A stretch of DNA of 64,000 nt, taken from positions 186,001-250,000 of the forward strand of contig NZ_FOMH01000008.1 of the NCBI RefSeq assembly GCF_900112575.1. The letters are read 5' to 3'. This document shows, piece after piece, positions 37,811-45,994 of this stretch. A model generated the notes under the pieces. The model was not told where the DNA came from. It saw only the letters and a program-made list of their open reading frames with translations, and ran no database searches. The translations under genes and the position numbers were made by a program. Origin of the DNA: Flavobacterium phragmitis. GTDB lineage: Bacteria; Bacteroidota; Bacteroidia; Flavobacteriales; Flavobacteriaceae. Each line of letters begins with the position of its first letter. Position 1 is the stretch's first letter.

Positions 37811-39355
37811 ATGAAAAAAATAATTATTTCTGGAATATTGTTAGTTACATTATTTACAGGTTGCAAAGAATCTTCAAAAACAAATCCTGCAGATACCGCT
37901 ACGGCCTCTGAAAAAATAGCAAATCAGGATATTGTAGGCGGTTATCCAACAGCTGAGTCTTCTGAAAAACTAAATGATGATTTATATTTTCAAAGAGCTA
38001 CACAGGTTTATTTATGGGCATTACCAGCAGTAAATATGTACGCTATGAAAGAAGGTTTGGGCAAAATATCTGGAGAAGGTTATAATGTGATTTCTGTTTT
38101 TGAGAAAAGACTAAAGCCTAAAACTGTAATTACAACTCCTAATTCAGACGTTATTTATGCTTTAGGATTTGCTGATCTTAGTAAGACAGGGCCTTTAGTT
38201 TTAGAAGTGCCGCCAAATTTACAGGGAATATTAGATGATTTTTGGCACAGACCATTAGTCGGTCCTGCAAAACCTGATGGAACAACTTATTTAGGGGATA
38301 TTGGTCTTCCTGGTCCAGATAAAGGAAAAGGTGGAAAGTATTTGGTAGTTCCATCCGATTATAAAGGTGTTGTCGATGCAAAAAACTATTTTGTCTTCAA
38401 ATGTAAAACAAACGGACTTTTTATTTTTCAGCGCGGTTTCTTTAAATCTGTAGATGATTTGTCGCCTGGAGTAAAATCTGTTGAAGGAATTAAGGTTTAT
38501 CCACTTAACGGAGAAAAAATGCCAATGAATTTTAAACATGTTTCCGATGTTCCTTCAAATTCATTGTTTGCACATGATTTCAGCTACTTTGAAATGTTGA
38601 ATCGATTTATACAAAGTGATAAAGTAGATGATATTGATCCTTATATGCATGGAATGCTGGAAGCGATTGGAATCAAAAAAGGAGAGACATTCAGTCCTAC
38701 AGACAAGCAAAAAGAATTATTAGGCAAAGCGGCAGCAACCGCATGGAAAATGGCTAAAAATGTTGCCGGAAATTATGATAAAGAAAAAGATGCACTTTGG
38801 TGGGCAGACCGCAAATGGATTGCTCATGCGAAAACAAAACAAGACGATTTCATGCATACATTGCTAGACGAAGAATATCGCAACAGAATTACAAAACATA
38901 CCGATGTAAATGCTAAAATACAAATGTACATCAACCATTATTCAATAAGTTCTGGTATGATGTCTTCTATTCCAGGTTTAGGAGCAAAATATGGAAACGC
39001 TTATAAAGATAAAGACGGAAATTATTTAATGGGAGAGAACACTTATAAAATTACATTTCCTGCAAATCCACCTGCTGGATTATTCTGGTCATTGACCTTA
39101 TATGATGCAGAAACTGCTTCAGGTGTTGATGCGAAAGATCAGGTCTATCCTTCTTTAAATTCTATGAATAAGCTTATTTATAATGCAGATAAATCGGTAA
39201 CTTTTATTGTGGGGCCAGATAAACCTTCTGGCGAGGCAAATTGGTTAAAAACAGTTCCAGGAAAAGGATGGTTTGCTTTGTTCCGTTTTTATGGACCAAA
39301 ACAAGAATTTTTTGACCGAAAATATAAACCAGGCGATTTCGAGAAAGTAAAATAA
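37811..39355 (+). CDS. DUF1254/DUF1214 lipoprotein, paralog 2
   Basis: A 514-residue lipoprotein (TLFTGCKES, Cys near 18). DUF1254: ATQVYLWALPAVNMYAMKEG, ITTPNSDVIYALGFADLSKTGPLVLEVPP. DUF1214: PAGLFWSLTLYDAETASGV, LNSMNKLIYNADKSVTFIVGP, WFALFRFYGP. This is a divergent relative of its neighbour, of the longer subtype. It has a long middle segment with many Lys and Trp residues (about 290-350). It lies 36 bases after paralog 1 and 31 before the outer membrane protein, so three genes form one operon. Function unknown. Confidence 0.87.
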   Translation: MKKIIISGILLVTLFTGCKESSKTNPADTATASEKIANQDIVGGYPTAESSEKLNDDLYFQRATQVYLWALPAVNMYAMKEGLGKISGEGYNVISVFEKRLKPKTVITTPNSDVIYALGFADLSKTGPLVLEVPPNLQGILDDFWHRPLVGPAKPDGTTYLGDIGLPGPDKGKGGKYLVVPSDYKGVVDAKNYFVFKCKTNGLFIFQRGFFKSVDDLSPGVKSVEGIKVYPLNGEKMPMNFKHVSDVPSNSLFAHDFSYFEMLNRFIQSDKVDDIDPYMHGMLEAIGIKKGETFSPTDKQKELLGKAAATAWKMAKNVAGNYDKEKDALWWADRKWIAHAKTKQDDFMHTLLDEEYRNRITKHTDVNAKIQMYINHYSISSGMMSSIPGLGAKYGNAYKDKDGNYLMGENTYKITFPANPPAGLFWSLTLYDAETASGVDAKDQVYPSLNSMNKLIYNADKSVTFIVGPDKPSGEANWLKTVPGKGWFALFRFYGPKQEFFDRKYKPGDFEKVK

Positions 39356-39386
39356 AGATCAAGTTTTATTCCTTAAAATAAGATTT

Positions 39387-40196
39387 ATGAATCTAAGATT
39401 GTATTGCTGCTGTTTTTGGTTATGCTTTTCTTTCATTCCCGCTTTTAGCCAGTCTGATGAACAGCATACGACTTCTGTCGAAGAAATGAGTAAGAAAAGA
39501 CAAGACCCAGTAAGTGGTTTGCGTAGTGTTTTTCTGCAGGAAGTACTGCTTCCTGTAGGAGACGGTACTGCAAGTTCATTTTCTGTTCAGCCTGTTTATC
39601 CTTTTAAACTGGGAACAAATCTCAAGCTTATTACGTATACCATTATTCCCTTTCAATCCATACCTCCAATTACAGAAGGGGCAACATGCGAGGCAGGAAT
39701 GGGGAATGTTTTGTTTAACGGATATTTTTCGAGTATTACCAAGAAAGGTAAATTCAGTTGGGGAATTGGCCCGGCAATGCAGATTCCCACACGAACCAAT
39801 TCAGCTTTAGGAAGCAGTGCTTTAAGTTTAGGGCCAACTGCGTTGTTGTATTATGCCGGAGATAAATTTTCTTTAGGAACCGTACTTCAAAATTATTGGT
39901 CGCTGGGTGGTAATGGAGATAACAAAGTGAATTCAGGAAGTCTTCAATACATTGCTTATTACAATTTTTCACAAGGCTGGTTTGTAGAAAGTAATGCTAC
40001 TATTGTTGCCAATTGGCTTGCTGACAGTAATAATCGCTGGCTGGTTCCCATTGGCGGAGGCCCGGGAAAAACGTTTAAAATAGGAGAAAAGAGTAAATTG
40101 TTTTATTCTGCAGCCGCACAAGCTTTTTATAACATTGAAAAACCAGAATATGTTGGAAATTGGCAGGCAATTTTTCAGTTTCAGGTGATTTTTTAA
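39387..40196 (+). CDS. Outer membrane beta-barrel protein, hypothetical
   Basis: A 269-residue exported protein with a signal peptide (CFSFIPAFSQ). The mature part is rich in alternating aromatic/Gly strands (FSWGIGPAMQIPTRTNSALG, LSLGPTALLYYAGDKFSLGTVLQNYW) and ends in FQFQVIF, the usual C-terminal signal of a barrel. It resembles the transporter-like outer membrane proteins that sit next to DUF1254 genes in other bacteria. It may move the small molecule or lipid on which the two DUF1254 lipoproteins act; that is an inference. A bidirectional terminator follows. Confidence 0.75.
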   Translation: MNLRLYCCCFWLCFSFIPAFSQSDEQHTTSVEEMSKKRQDPVSGLRSVFLQEVLLPVGDGTASSFSVQPVYPFKLGTNLKLITYTIIPFQSIPPITEGATCEAGMGNVLFNGYFSSITKKGKFSWGIGPAMQIPTRTNSALGSSALSLGPTALLYYAGDKFSLGTVLQNYWSLGGNGDNKVNSGSLQYIAYYNFSQGWFVESNATIVANWLADSNNRWLVPIGGGPGKTFKIGEKSKLFYSAAAQAFYNIEKPEYVGNWQAIFQFQVIF

Positions 40197-40245
40197 ATCT
40201 AAGTAAGAGAGTTAATTACAATTAAATATTTTGAGTTAGTAAGTT

Positions 40246-40280
40246 GAAAACCTCTGAAACCATTGATCTCAGAGGTTTTC
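40246..40280. terminator. Bidirectional intrinsic terminator
   Basis: GAAAACCTCTGA (40246-40257) pairs perfectly with TCAGAGGTTTTC (40269-40280) between two convergent genes with stops at 40196 and 40286. Confidence 0.85.
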
Positions 40281-40285
40281 TAATT

Positions 40286-41890
40286 TTAGTTTCCTTTTAG
40301 TAAATTGATGCTAACTGTTGCGGTATCAGAATCTGGAAATCGTTTAAAAACGGCTTTATCAGGAAATAAACCAGCCTCTGCAGCAACTTTGTTAAAAACA
40401 TCAATTTCGACGATGTATTGATCCGAAAAACCGTGTGTAGCATCGTAAGCCGTTGCAGGAGTTTTTCCGATATTCTGAGCTGTTAGTTTCGGGTTTATGG
40501 TGTGCAGTTCAATCAGAAGTAAACCAAATTTATAAACGTACGGCGACCATCGTTGTAAATGTTCCAACAAATTATCTTCAACCAGATTATTGCTGATTCT
40601 TTTTCCTCTATGCGCAAAAGCTCCTGTTGAGGTACTGATTCTATTTTTATCTTCGTGTTGAGGTTCCGTCCAAATTCGATTGTGATCCAGAAAAGTTCTC
40701 ACATTCAGCAAATCTTTTAAATCGATATTATAATTCTCTTTTAAATCATTCGAAAGCAAATCTGGGCGTCCAATATCACCCCAAATGACTTTTGCCCAAA
40801 TATCTGCTTTTATCAAATTGGCTCTTGTAACTTTCAAAGCTGTCTGATTATAATCGGCACCGACCAAAAATAACGGATATTCGTCAAGCATTTTACCTCG
40901 TAAAGTCTGTCGGTCGATTACTTCAAAAACATGCTGTAAAAAAGCACCGTTTCCACAACCCATATCCAGAATTCCTTTGGGCTGTTCTTCGATTGGGAGA
41001 TTAAAAAGTTTGATCAGAATTTCATCTACAACCTTAAAATAGGTGTCATGTGCGCCACCGCTTCCCCAAACGTTCATTTCGCGATCTACGTGAATTTCAT
41101 TTTCACCTTCATTAGTTCTTAAAACATCGGGATTTCCAAAAAGCAAATCGTCCATTTTAGCAAATGTTGGTAAATAAGAAACCGTAACACCATAAGCACT
41201 GGCTCTTTTGGCAAAAAACAAACCCGCTTCGGTAAACTGATAATTGCCGTTTTTTTCTAAAAACCATCCCAAATGCACAAAAAAGTCCAGAATCTTTTTA
41301 AAATTTTCAGGCGATTTATGAAACTCTTCCGGACGGAAAGAAGTCTCCATAAAGTATTTATGAAACATTCCGTTCATTGCCAGACGAACAATCGTTGGGC
41401 CGATCAAATAGCCTTCAATATGTTTTAAAATCTGATTCTGAATTTCATTGGTTAAAGGATCGTCTGAAAGTTCGATTCCGTATCCCTTTTTATATTTTTC
41501 AAAAATGAGATTGAGTTTTTCAAAAGGAGTATCTTCAAACTGACGCGGATGAAACTGTGTAGATAATTGAAGCAAATCGACAACATCTTCGTATAAATAA
41601 AATAACGAAAAAGCCGTTTTGGTTTTCTCGTTTACCCCAATTATAATTTCCTGTTTTTGATTATTGACTTTATATTCCAGAAAACCCTGTGAAGCCAAAA
41701 GTCGCAAACCAATATTCAGATAACCTTCATTGGCTTTGAAAACATTTGTAAGTTCTGATAATGAAAGCTGTTTTTTCTCTAAAAGATACTCTAAAACTGA
41801 TTTTTTCTTAAGCGCTATGGCAACGGGAGCAGTAACTAAACCGTCGAGATGCCTGAAAATGGAACTTAGAAGTTGTGATTTTTCGGTCAT
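40286..41890 (-). CDS. Two-domain SAM-dependent methyltransferase-like protein
   Basis: A 534-residue soluble protein. The N-terminal part (about residues 1-100) looks like a winged-helix dimerisation region (VAIALKKKSVLEYLLEKKQLSLSELTNVFKANEGYLNIGLRLLASQGFLEY split by turns), as in O-methyltransferases; a second similar helix-rich block (residues 150-240) repeats the theme. The catalytic part has motif I GILDMGCGNGAFLQHVFE near residue 310, and an acidic SAM-binding strand (LFLVGADYNQTALKVT). The length and the double N-terminal region recall methyltransferases of polyketide-type pathways, but I see no such cluster here. Substrate unknown. It sits between DUF1254 genes in the opposite direction. 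Confidence 0.8.
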   Translation of the reverse strand: MTEKSQLLSSIFRHLDGLVTAPVAIALKKKSVLEYLLEKKQLSLSELTNVFKANEGYLNIGLRLLASQGFLEYKVNNQKQEIIIGVNEKTKTAFSLFYLYEDVVDLLQLSTQFHPRQFEDTPFEKLNLIFEKYKKGYGIELSDDPLTNEIQNQILKHIEGYLIGPTIVRLAMNGMFHKYFMETSFRPEEFHKSPENFKKILDFFVHLGWFLEKNGNYQFTEAGLFFAKRASAYGVTVSYLPTFAKMDDLLFGNPDVLRTNEGENEIHVDREMNVWGSGGAHDTYFKVVDEILIKLFNLPIEEQPKGILDMGCGNGAFLQHVFEVIDRQTLRGKMLDEYPLFLVGADYNQTALKVTRANLIKADIWAKVIWGDIGRPDLLSNDLKENYNIDLKDLLNVRTFLDHNRIWTEPQHEDKNRISTSTGAFAHRGKRISNNLVEDNLLEHLQRWSPYVYKFGLLLIELHTINPKLTAQNIGKTPATAYDATHGFSDQYIVEIDVFNKVAAEAGLFPDKAVFKRFPDSDTATVSINLLKGN

Positions 41891-41954
41891 AGTGTAAGAG
41901 TGAAGGTTTAGTTTAAAAATAGTGAAAATTTTTTAAACGAAGCGCATCCAAATT

Positions 41955-42027
41955 TGCTCCAGAGGAGCAAAATATTTATAGCAAATAAAATCACAAATAA
42001 AAAAAGCTCCAGCGGAGCGATATATTT
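41955..42027. repeat. GGAGC-hairpin repeat element, copy B
   Basis: GCTCC AGA GGAGC (41956-41968), then AAAATATTTATAGC, then GCTCC AGC GGAGC (42006-42018) and GATATAT. The same order of blocks as copy A at 35861. Confidence 0.75.
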
Positions 42028-42064
42028 TGAAAGTCTCATTTTTTTTATGTCGTTATTTTCAAAT

Positions 42065-42137
42065 ATAGCCTGTGGTTTCAACCACGGGGACACAATGGAA
42101 AAACGATACGTTTCCCGTGGTTGAAACCACGGGCTAT
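42065..42137. repeat. CCGTGGTTTCAACCACGG double-hairpin repeat, copy 1
   Basis: ATAGCC..GTGGTTTCAACCACGGG at the left and CCCGTGGTTGAAACCACGGG plus CTAT at the right are each palindromic and are also inverted relative to each other. A second, more degenerate copy lies at 54288-54357. Both keep ACACAATG just inside the left hairpin. Confidence 0.8.
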
Positions 42138-42195
42138 GTTTATACAGGGTTTGCGAAAGTGATATTTTACACATAATGTATTAGAATAAAAACTT

Positions 42196-42219
42196 TGTTT
42201 CAAATTATAACTTGAAACA
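42196..42219. promoter_or_regulatory. 24-bp palindromic operator candidate, site 2
   Basis: Arms TGTTTCA (42196-42202) and TGAAACA (42213-42219) around a TTATAA core; the only asymmetry is one A/C pair. It lies 120 bases before the DUF1254 gene start and matches site 1 at 36086 except for the compensating arm change. Confidence 0.62.
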
Positions 42220-42338
42220 CACTTTTAAAATGTTCAGTTTTAACTTTGTTTAATTTTGAGATGAATTCTAATGTAAAAATCAAAAACTAATAATCATTGT
42301 ATTAGGCTTCAATCTAGTATAATTTTAAATCTGTCACA

Positions 42339-43808
42339 ATGAAAAAACAACTATGCATTTACCTGTTTTTTATTATTCTAACAGGTTGTAAAAAAGAAAC
42401 TTCTGACAGTGCTGAAAAAAACACAGCAGATTCTTCTATTGATACGGTAAAAACTGATTCTATAAAGCTTCCGGGATCAGATGTTATTCTACATCCGGAA
42501 TATGCCAGAGGTATTGCACGAATGGCTTATATTTGGGGTTATCCGCTTGCTAATATTTTTAATAGAAGAAATGCTTTTCGTCCACTAAAAGAACCTGGAA
42601 GGCTAAACGGCGTACTTCCTGCGGCTCCACTGGGGCAAATATGTATGCTTTCAGATTACATTGCGCCACAGCAGAATAGTGTTGCTTGTCCCAATCAGGA
42701 TGTTGCTTATGGGTATGGATATTTCGAATTAGATAAGAATCCTGTAGTAATTCAGGTTCCGGATTTTGGTGACAGGTTCTGGGTTTATGCGCTCTATAAT
42801 GCACGAACAGAACAAACAGGAAATATGGGTAAAATGTACAATACGAAGCCTGGGTTTTATCTGCTTCATGGTCCAAACTGGAAAGGTAAAGTTCCATCTG
42901 GAATTGCGGGTACAATTAAATTTGAGACCGAATTAGGAAATGCAATTCCGAGAGTTTTTTTAGATGATACCCCTGAGGATAGAATTGCTCTACAGCCGAT
43001 TATTAATCAAATTGTTGCTTATCCGCTTTCTGAGTTCGATGGTAAAATGAAAACAAAAGAATGGAATAAAGCACCCGATATTCCTACTGGAAATACAGGA
43101 GGAGGAGAAATTAAATGGGTAGTTCCTGAAAAATTCTTTGATTTATTGCCAGAAATTTTGGAAAAAGTACCACCGGTAAAAGGAGAAGAAGCTTTATATG
43201 CACAATTTAGAGCGCTATTAGCGACTGCAGCCAAAGACCCTGAAATAAAAAAAATTATTGTTCAGGAAGCTGTTGATTTAGATAATACTCTAATTAAAGA
43301 TTATTTGAAATGGAAATACAACGGAAAACCTGCAGGAAATGGATGGAACAGGTCTTTTCATAATGCCGTTTGGGGATTTGATTATACAAACCGAACTAGT
43401 TCTGGAAGAAGTAATATTTTTGATAACAGACCAACTGAAACACAATATTTCTACACGGACAACACTAGTAAAAGGGAAAAACTTAACGGGAATAATAATT
43501 ACAAAGTAAACTTTAAAGTATTGCCTCCTGTAAAAGGTTTTTGGTCTATGACCTTATATAATGCTGAACACTTCTTTTTCCCAAATGACTTAAAACGTTA
43601 TTCATTAGGAACTAAAAATAAGGGACTTAAAAAAGAATCTGATGGATCACTTACATTATATGTAGGAAACAAAAATCCCGGAGCAGATAAAGAAAGTAAT
43701 TGGATACCTGCACCTAAAGGAGATTTTTCTTTATACATAAGAGCATATTGGGGTGAAAAAGCAATTATTGACGAAAGCTGGATTCCACCATTAGTTGAAA
43801 AATATTAA
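42339..43808 (+). CDS. DUF1254/DUF1214 lipoprotein, paralog 3
   Basis: A 489-residue lipoprotein (IILTGCKKE, Cys near 17), clearly the sister of paralog 1 at 36290: both have CMLSDYIAPQ/CMLTDYVAPQ, CPNQDV, VQVPDFGDRFWVY, PPVKGFWSMTLYN, RYSLGTKNK and a final SWIPP/SWNPP. The mature N-terminus is Asp/Ser-rich. It is a single-gene unit with its own palindromic site upstream and a strong terminator downstream. Duplication of paralog 1 together with its operator is the simplest history. Confidence 0.88.
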   Translation: MKKQLCIYLFFIILTGCKKETSDSAEKNTADSSIDTVKTDSIKLPGSDVILHPEYARGIARMAYIWGYPLANIFNRRNAFRPLKEPGRLNGVLPAAPLGQICMLSDYIAPQQNSVACPNQDVAYGYGYFELDKNPVVIQVPDFGDRFWVYALYNARTEQTGNMGKMYNTKPGFYLLHGPNWKGKVPSGIAGTIKFETELGNAIPRVFLDDTPEDRIALQPIINQIVAYPLSEFDGKMKTKEWNKAPDIPTGNTGGGEIKWVVPEKFFDLLPEILEKVPPVKGEEALYAQFRALLATAAKDPEIKKIIVQEAVDLDNTLIKDYLKWKYNGKPAGNGWNRSFHNAVWGFDYTNRTSSGRSNIFDNRPTETQYFYTDNTSKREKLNGNNNYKVNFKVLPPVKGFWSMTLYNAEHFFFPNDLKRYSLGTKNKGLKKESDGSLTLYVGNKNPGADKESNWIPAPKGDFSLYIRAYWGEKAIIDESWIPPLVEKY

Positions 43809-43834
43809 GGTAGTTAATTCATTTTTTAGTATTT

Positions 43835-43870
43835 AAAGACAGACAATTTTTTTATGTTGTCTGTCTTTTT
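43835..43870 (+). terminator. Intrinsic terminator of DUF1254 paralog 3
   Basis: AAAGACAGACAA (43835-43846) pairs with TTGTCTGTCTTT (43857-43868), followed by Ts, 27 bases after the stop. Confidence 0.85.
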
Positions 43871-43875
43871 TATTA

Positions 43876-43989
43876 TCATAATGCTCTCAACAATTCCGAC
43901 ATCTCAACATTCAAAGCTTTACCAATTCGTATAAGTTTATCAATTCCAATAATTTGTTTACCAAGCGTATATCTTTTTGAAGTTTTCAT
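43876..43989 (-). pseudogene. Remnant of an XRE-type HTH gene (37 codons)
   Basis: The minus strand encodes 37 residues starting MKTSKRYTLGKQ and ending LIRIGKALNVEMSELLRAL. The second half matches the last two helices of Cro/CI-type HTH domains (typically 'tLlkiakaLgvslsell'), but the DNA-recognition helix region is missing or replaced by a short leader. It is probably a collapsed copy with an internal deletion; a tiny real gene cannot be excluded. Confidence 0.5.
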
Positions 43990-44067
43990 TTACAGTCAAA
44001 TATGACTGGATATATACGTTCCTCATTTTTCAATTCCTTGCCGATAAATTTGTTGAAAAACAAAGCT

Positions 44068-44373
44068 ATGGACATGATTGAAAAACTAGAAAATCTTAAA
44101 AAATTAACTGCTCTATATTTAAATACTTTGAAACCTGTGTCTGAAGAAAAGAACATATATGAAGCAAAAATCAAATTGTCAAGTTATACCGAATTAAGTT
44201 CTATCATTACACAAATGCTAAAGTCCTGTATTTTAGTATTGGAATTAAATGCAAATAAAGATTCAGATATTGCTTTAATGCTGGAAATGGTATTACAGTT
44301 GCTTCCTGTAGATGAATTTGAATTGCTGGACAGAATAAGTGAAATTGCAAAAGTTGAGAGTTTGGATGAATAA
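44068..44373 (+). CDS. Small hypothetical helical protein
   Basis: A 101-residue cytoplasmic protein (start chosen at 44068, MDMIEKLENLKK; the frame is open from 44002). It is predicted to be almost all helix (LTALYLNTLKPVSEEKN, ELSSIITQMLKSCILVLELN, IALMLEMVLQLLPVDEFELLDRISEI) and is acidic. No family is recognised. It adjoins the XRE remnant in divergent orientation, so the two may once have been an accessory pair. Confidence 0.55.
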   Translation: MDMIEKLENLKKLTALYLNTLKPVSEEKNIYEAKIKLSSYTELSSIITQMLKSCILVLELNANKDSDIALMLEMVLQLLPVDEFELLDRISEIAKVESLDE

Positions 44374-44391
44374 GAGGAAAATCAAAATATT

Positions 44392-44886
44392 CTAAAAAGC
44401 TATTCCAAATTGAAATCCTGCGGTAAATGAAGCGGGATGATCATTACCAAAACGAACAGGTAAAGGCACTGCGGCATAATAACTAACGCTACTTGTTTTG
44501 ATTAATGTTTTATTGAATACAGGTGTAAAACCGTATCTTCCATTACTATCAAAGGCAAGTCGTCCTGCAAAACTATATCCTTTTCCCAAAGCAACTAGAA
44601 TTCCAGGATGAAATAATAAACTTGTTGTTTTACTAGATCCGTTATCGTCTTTAATATTGGGAACAATTTCAAAAGAAAAGCCTATTTTACTGCTTTTCCA
44701 AATGTTGATTCCAGTAGGAAATGATACAGCATAATAATCTCTAAAATTTACGGCAGTTTCGTCTCTGCTCACAGTAACAATTGGATGCATAATGCCAAAA
44801 TACCCCGTGATTTTTGGATAAGTAGTTTGAGAAAAAGAAAAGGAACTAAAAAGTAATACTAAAAAAAGGAATGTGTATCGAAACAT
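44392..44886 (-). CDS. Small outer membrane beta-barrel protein, hypothetical
   Basis: A 164-residue exported protein with a signal peptide (FSSFSFSQ). The mature part alternates hydrophobic and polar residues with many Gly and Tyr, ending FTAGFQFGIAF, an aromatic terminus typical of outer membrane barrels; about eight strands would fit. It has a -7-type box at 44914-44921 upstream. It may belong with the regulator gene upstream on the same strand. Function unknown. Confidence 0.7.
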   Translation of the reverse strand: MFRYTFLFLVLLFSSFSFSQTTYPKITGYFGIMHPIVTVSRDETAVNFRDYYAVSFPTGINIWKSSKIGFSFEIVPNIKDDNGSSKTTSLLFHPGILVALGKGYSFAGRLAFDSNGRYGFTPVFNKTLIKTSSVSYYAAVPLPVRFGNDHPASFTAGFQFGIAF

Positions 44887-44913
44887 GGAGTTTTGTTTTA
44901 TTGGTTATAAAAA

Positions 44914-44921
44914 CAAAGTTA
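44914..44921 (-). promoter_or_regulatory. Candidate -7 box of the small barrel gene
   Basis: On the minus strand TAACTTTG matches TAnnTTTG exactly, 28 bases before the start codon. No TTG is seen at -33. Confidence 0.4.
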
Positions 44922-44972
44922 GTTCCCTGTGTTTTCCTTTAATAGAACGCTTTTTACGTTTTTGTATAAAGA

Positions 44973-45818
44973 TTACTTTTTACGGATTTTTCTGCGATAG
45001 ACGGAAGGATTATTTCCAGTATGTGCCTTAAAAATCCTAGTGAAATGGCTTTGATCAGAAAAACCAGTCATATAGGCAATTTCAGTTAGGGTGTATGAAG
45101 AGTTTTCAATTAGATTTATAGCTTTCTCAATGCGTTGTTTTCGAACGTATTCTCCAAAATTTAGATCTTCAAAATGTTTAGAAAATTCCCTTGATAAATA
45201 GGAAGGATTTAGGTCAAGTTCGCTTGATATTTTTTTTAAGTCAAGAGTAAATTGTGCATCAATCTGATCTTGAATGATTTCTTTGAGATCTTTAACCCAT
45301 GAAGGCGTTTTGGCATTGCTTTTTTTATCTTTTAAAAACTTATTGTAAACTTCATGAAGAAGATTTTCAAAGGGACTGTTTTGTAAATGTTTTTGTTGGT
45401 ACAAATGAGTTGCCCAGCTGTAAAGAGCATCATAAAGCAGTATTCCTGTTTCTAAAAGTTTGTAATCATTAGTAATATTATAAGAAAGGCCAGCTGATAT
45501 TGCCCAAAGTCCAGCCGATTCTTTGGCGATTTCATGACGGTCTGTATCCGCTCCGCGTACGATGTCGGCAATAATGAATAGGGCGGGATCTTTTATTTCA
45601 TGTTTTTTTACGAAATAATCAAAAGTGCATTGTTCTTCATAATGCGTGTATTCTACATCCGGAATATCAAACGGAACAGCATTTAATTTTTTTGCTTTTT
45701 CTAAAACCTGATCATAGGGTACATATATAAATTCTGCTTCAGAATCTATAAATTTCCTTATTAGCCATGGGCAGGCGATTCGATCTATTTTAGGTCTTTC
45801 TCTGGTGATCCATTTCAT
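44973..45818 (-). CDS. ChrB-type domain fused to an AraC DNA-binding domain
   Basis: A 281-residue fusion. Residues 1-155 are a chromate-resistance ChrB C-terminal-type domain: RPKIDRIACPWLIRKFIDSEAEFIYVP, FDIPDVEYTHYEEQCTFD and IADIVRGADTDRHEIAKESAGL are its signature blocks. Residues 185-281 are a complete AraC HTH pair: LDLKKISSELDLNPSYLSREFSKHF and YTLTEIAYMTGFSDQSHFTRIFKAHTGNNPSVYR. In other bacteria the ChrB domain is part of a chromate-responsive regulator or a stand-alone protein; here it seems to serve as the sensor of an AraC regulator. No chromate transporter is in the window, so the signal may be something else. Confidence 0.88.
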   Translation of the reverse strand: MKWITRERPKIDRIACPWLIRKFIDSEAEFIYVPYDQVLEKAKKLNAVPFDIPDVEYTHYEEQCTFDYFVKKHEIKDPALFIIADIVRGADTDRHEIAKESAGLWAISAGLSYNITNDYKLLETGILLYDALYSWATHLYQQKHLQNSPFENLLHEVYNKFLKDKKSNAKTPSWVKDLKEIIQDQIDAQFTLDLKKISSELDLNPSYLSREFSKHFEDLNFGEYVRKQRIEKAINLIENSSYTLTEIAYMTGFSDQSHFTRIFKAHTGNNPSVYRRKIRKK

Positions 45819-45994
45819 TATGGAAAATTTTAATCACTGCTAATGTACATTTTATCTTTATTTTTTTTCAAGAATATTTTTAGAATTTGACTCAAATAGA
45901 AATGGTCATAATTAAATATTTTGGTTTTCTGAAGCACTTAATTGTGCGTTTCCTTAAATTTATACTTCAATAACCAAAACAAAATCAAAGAAGT

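Noticed and set aside
40286..41890. Polyketide-type biosynthetic cluster around the large methyltransferase
   Set aside because: No ketosynthase, carrier protein or adenylation domain lies nearby.
42065..42137. CRISPR-like repeats (GTGGTTTCAACCACGGG)
   Set aside because: Only two hairpins in inverted orientation are present, with no regular spacers and no cas genes; it is a REP-type doublet.
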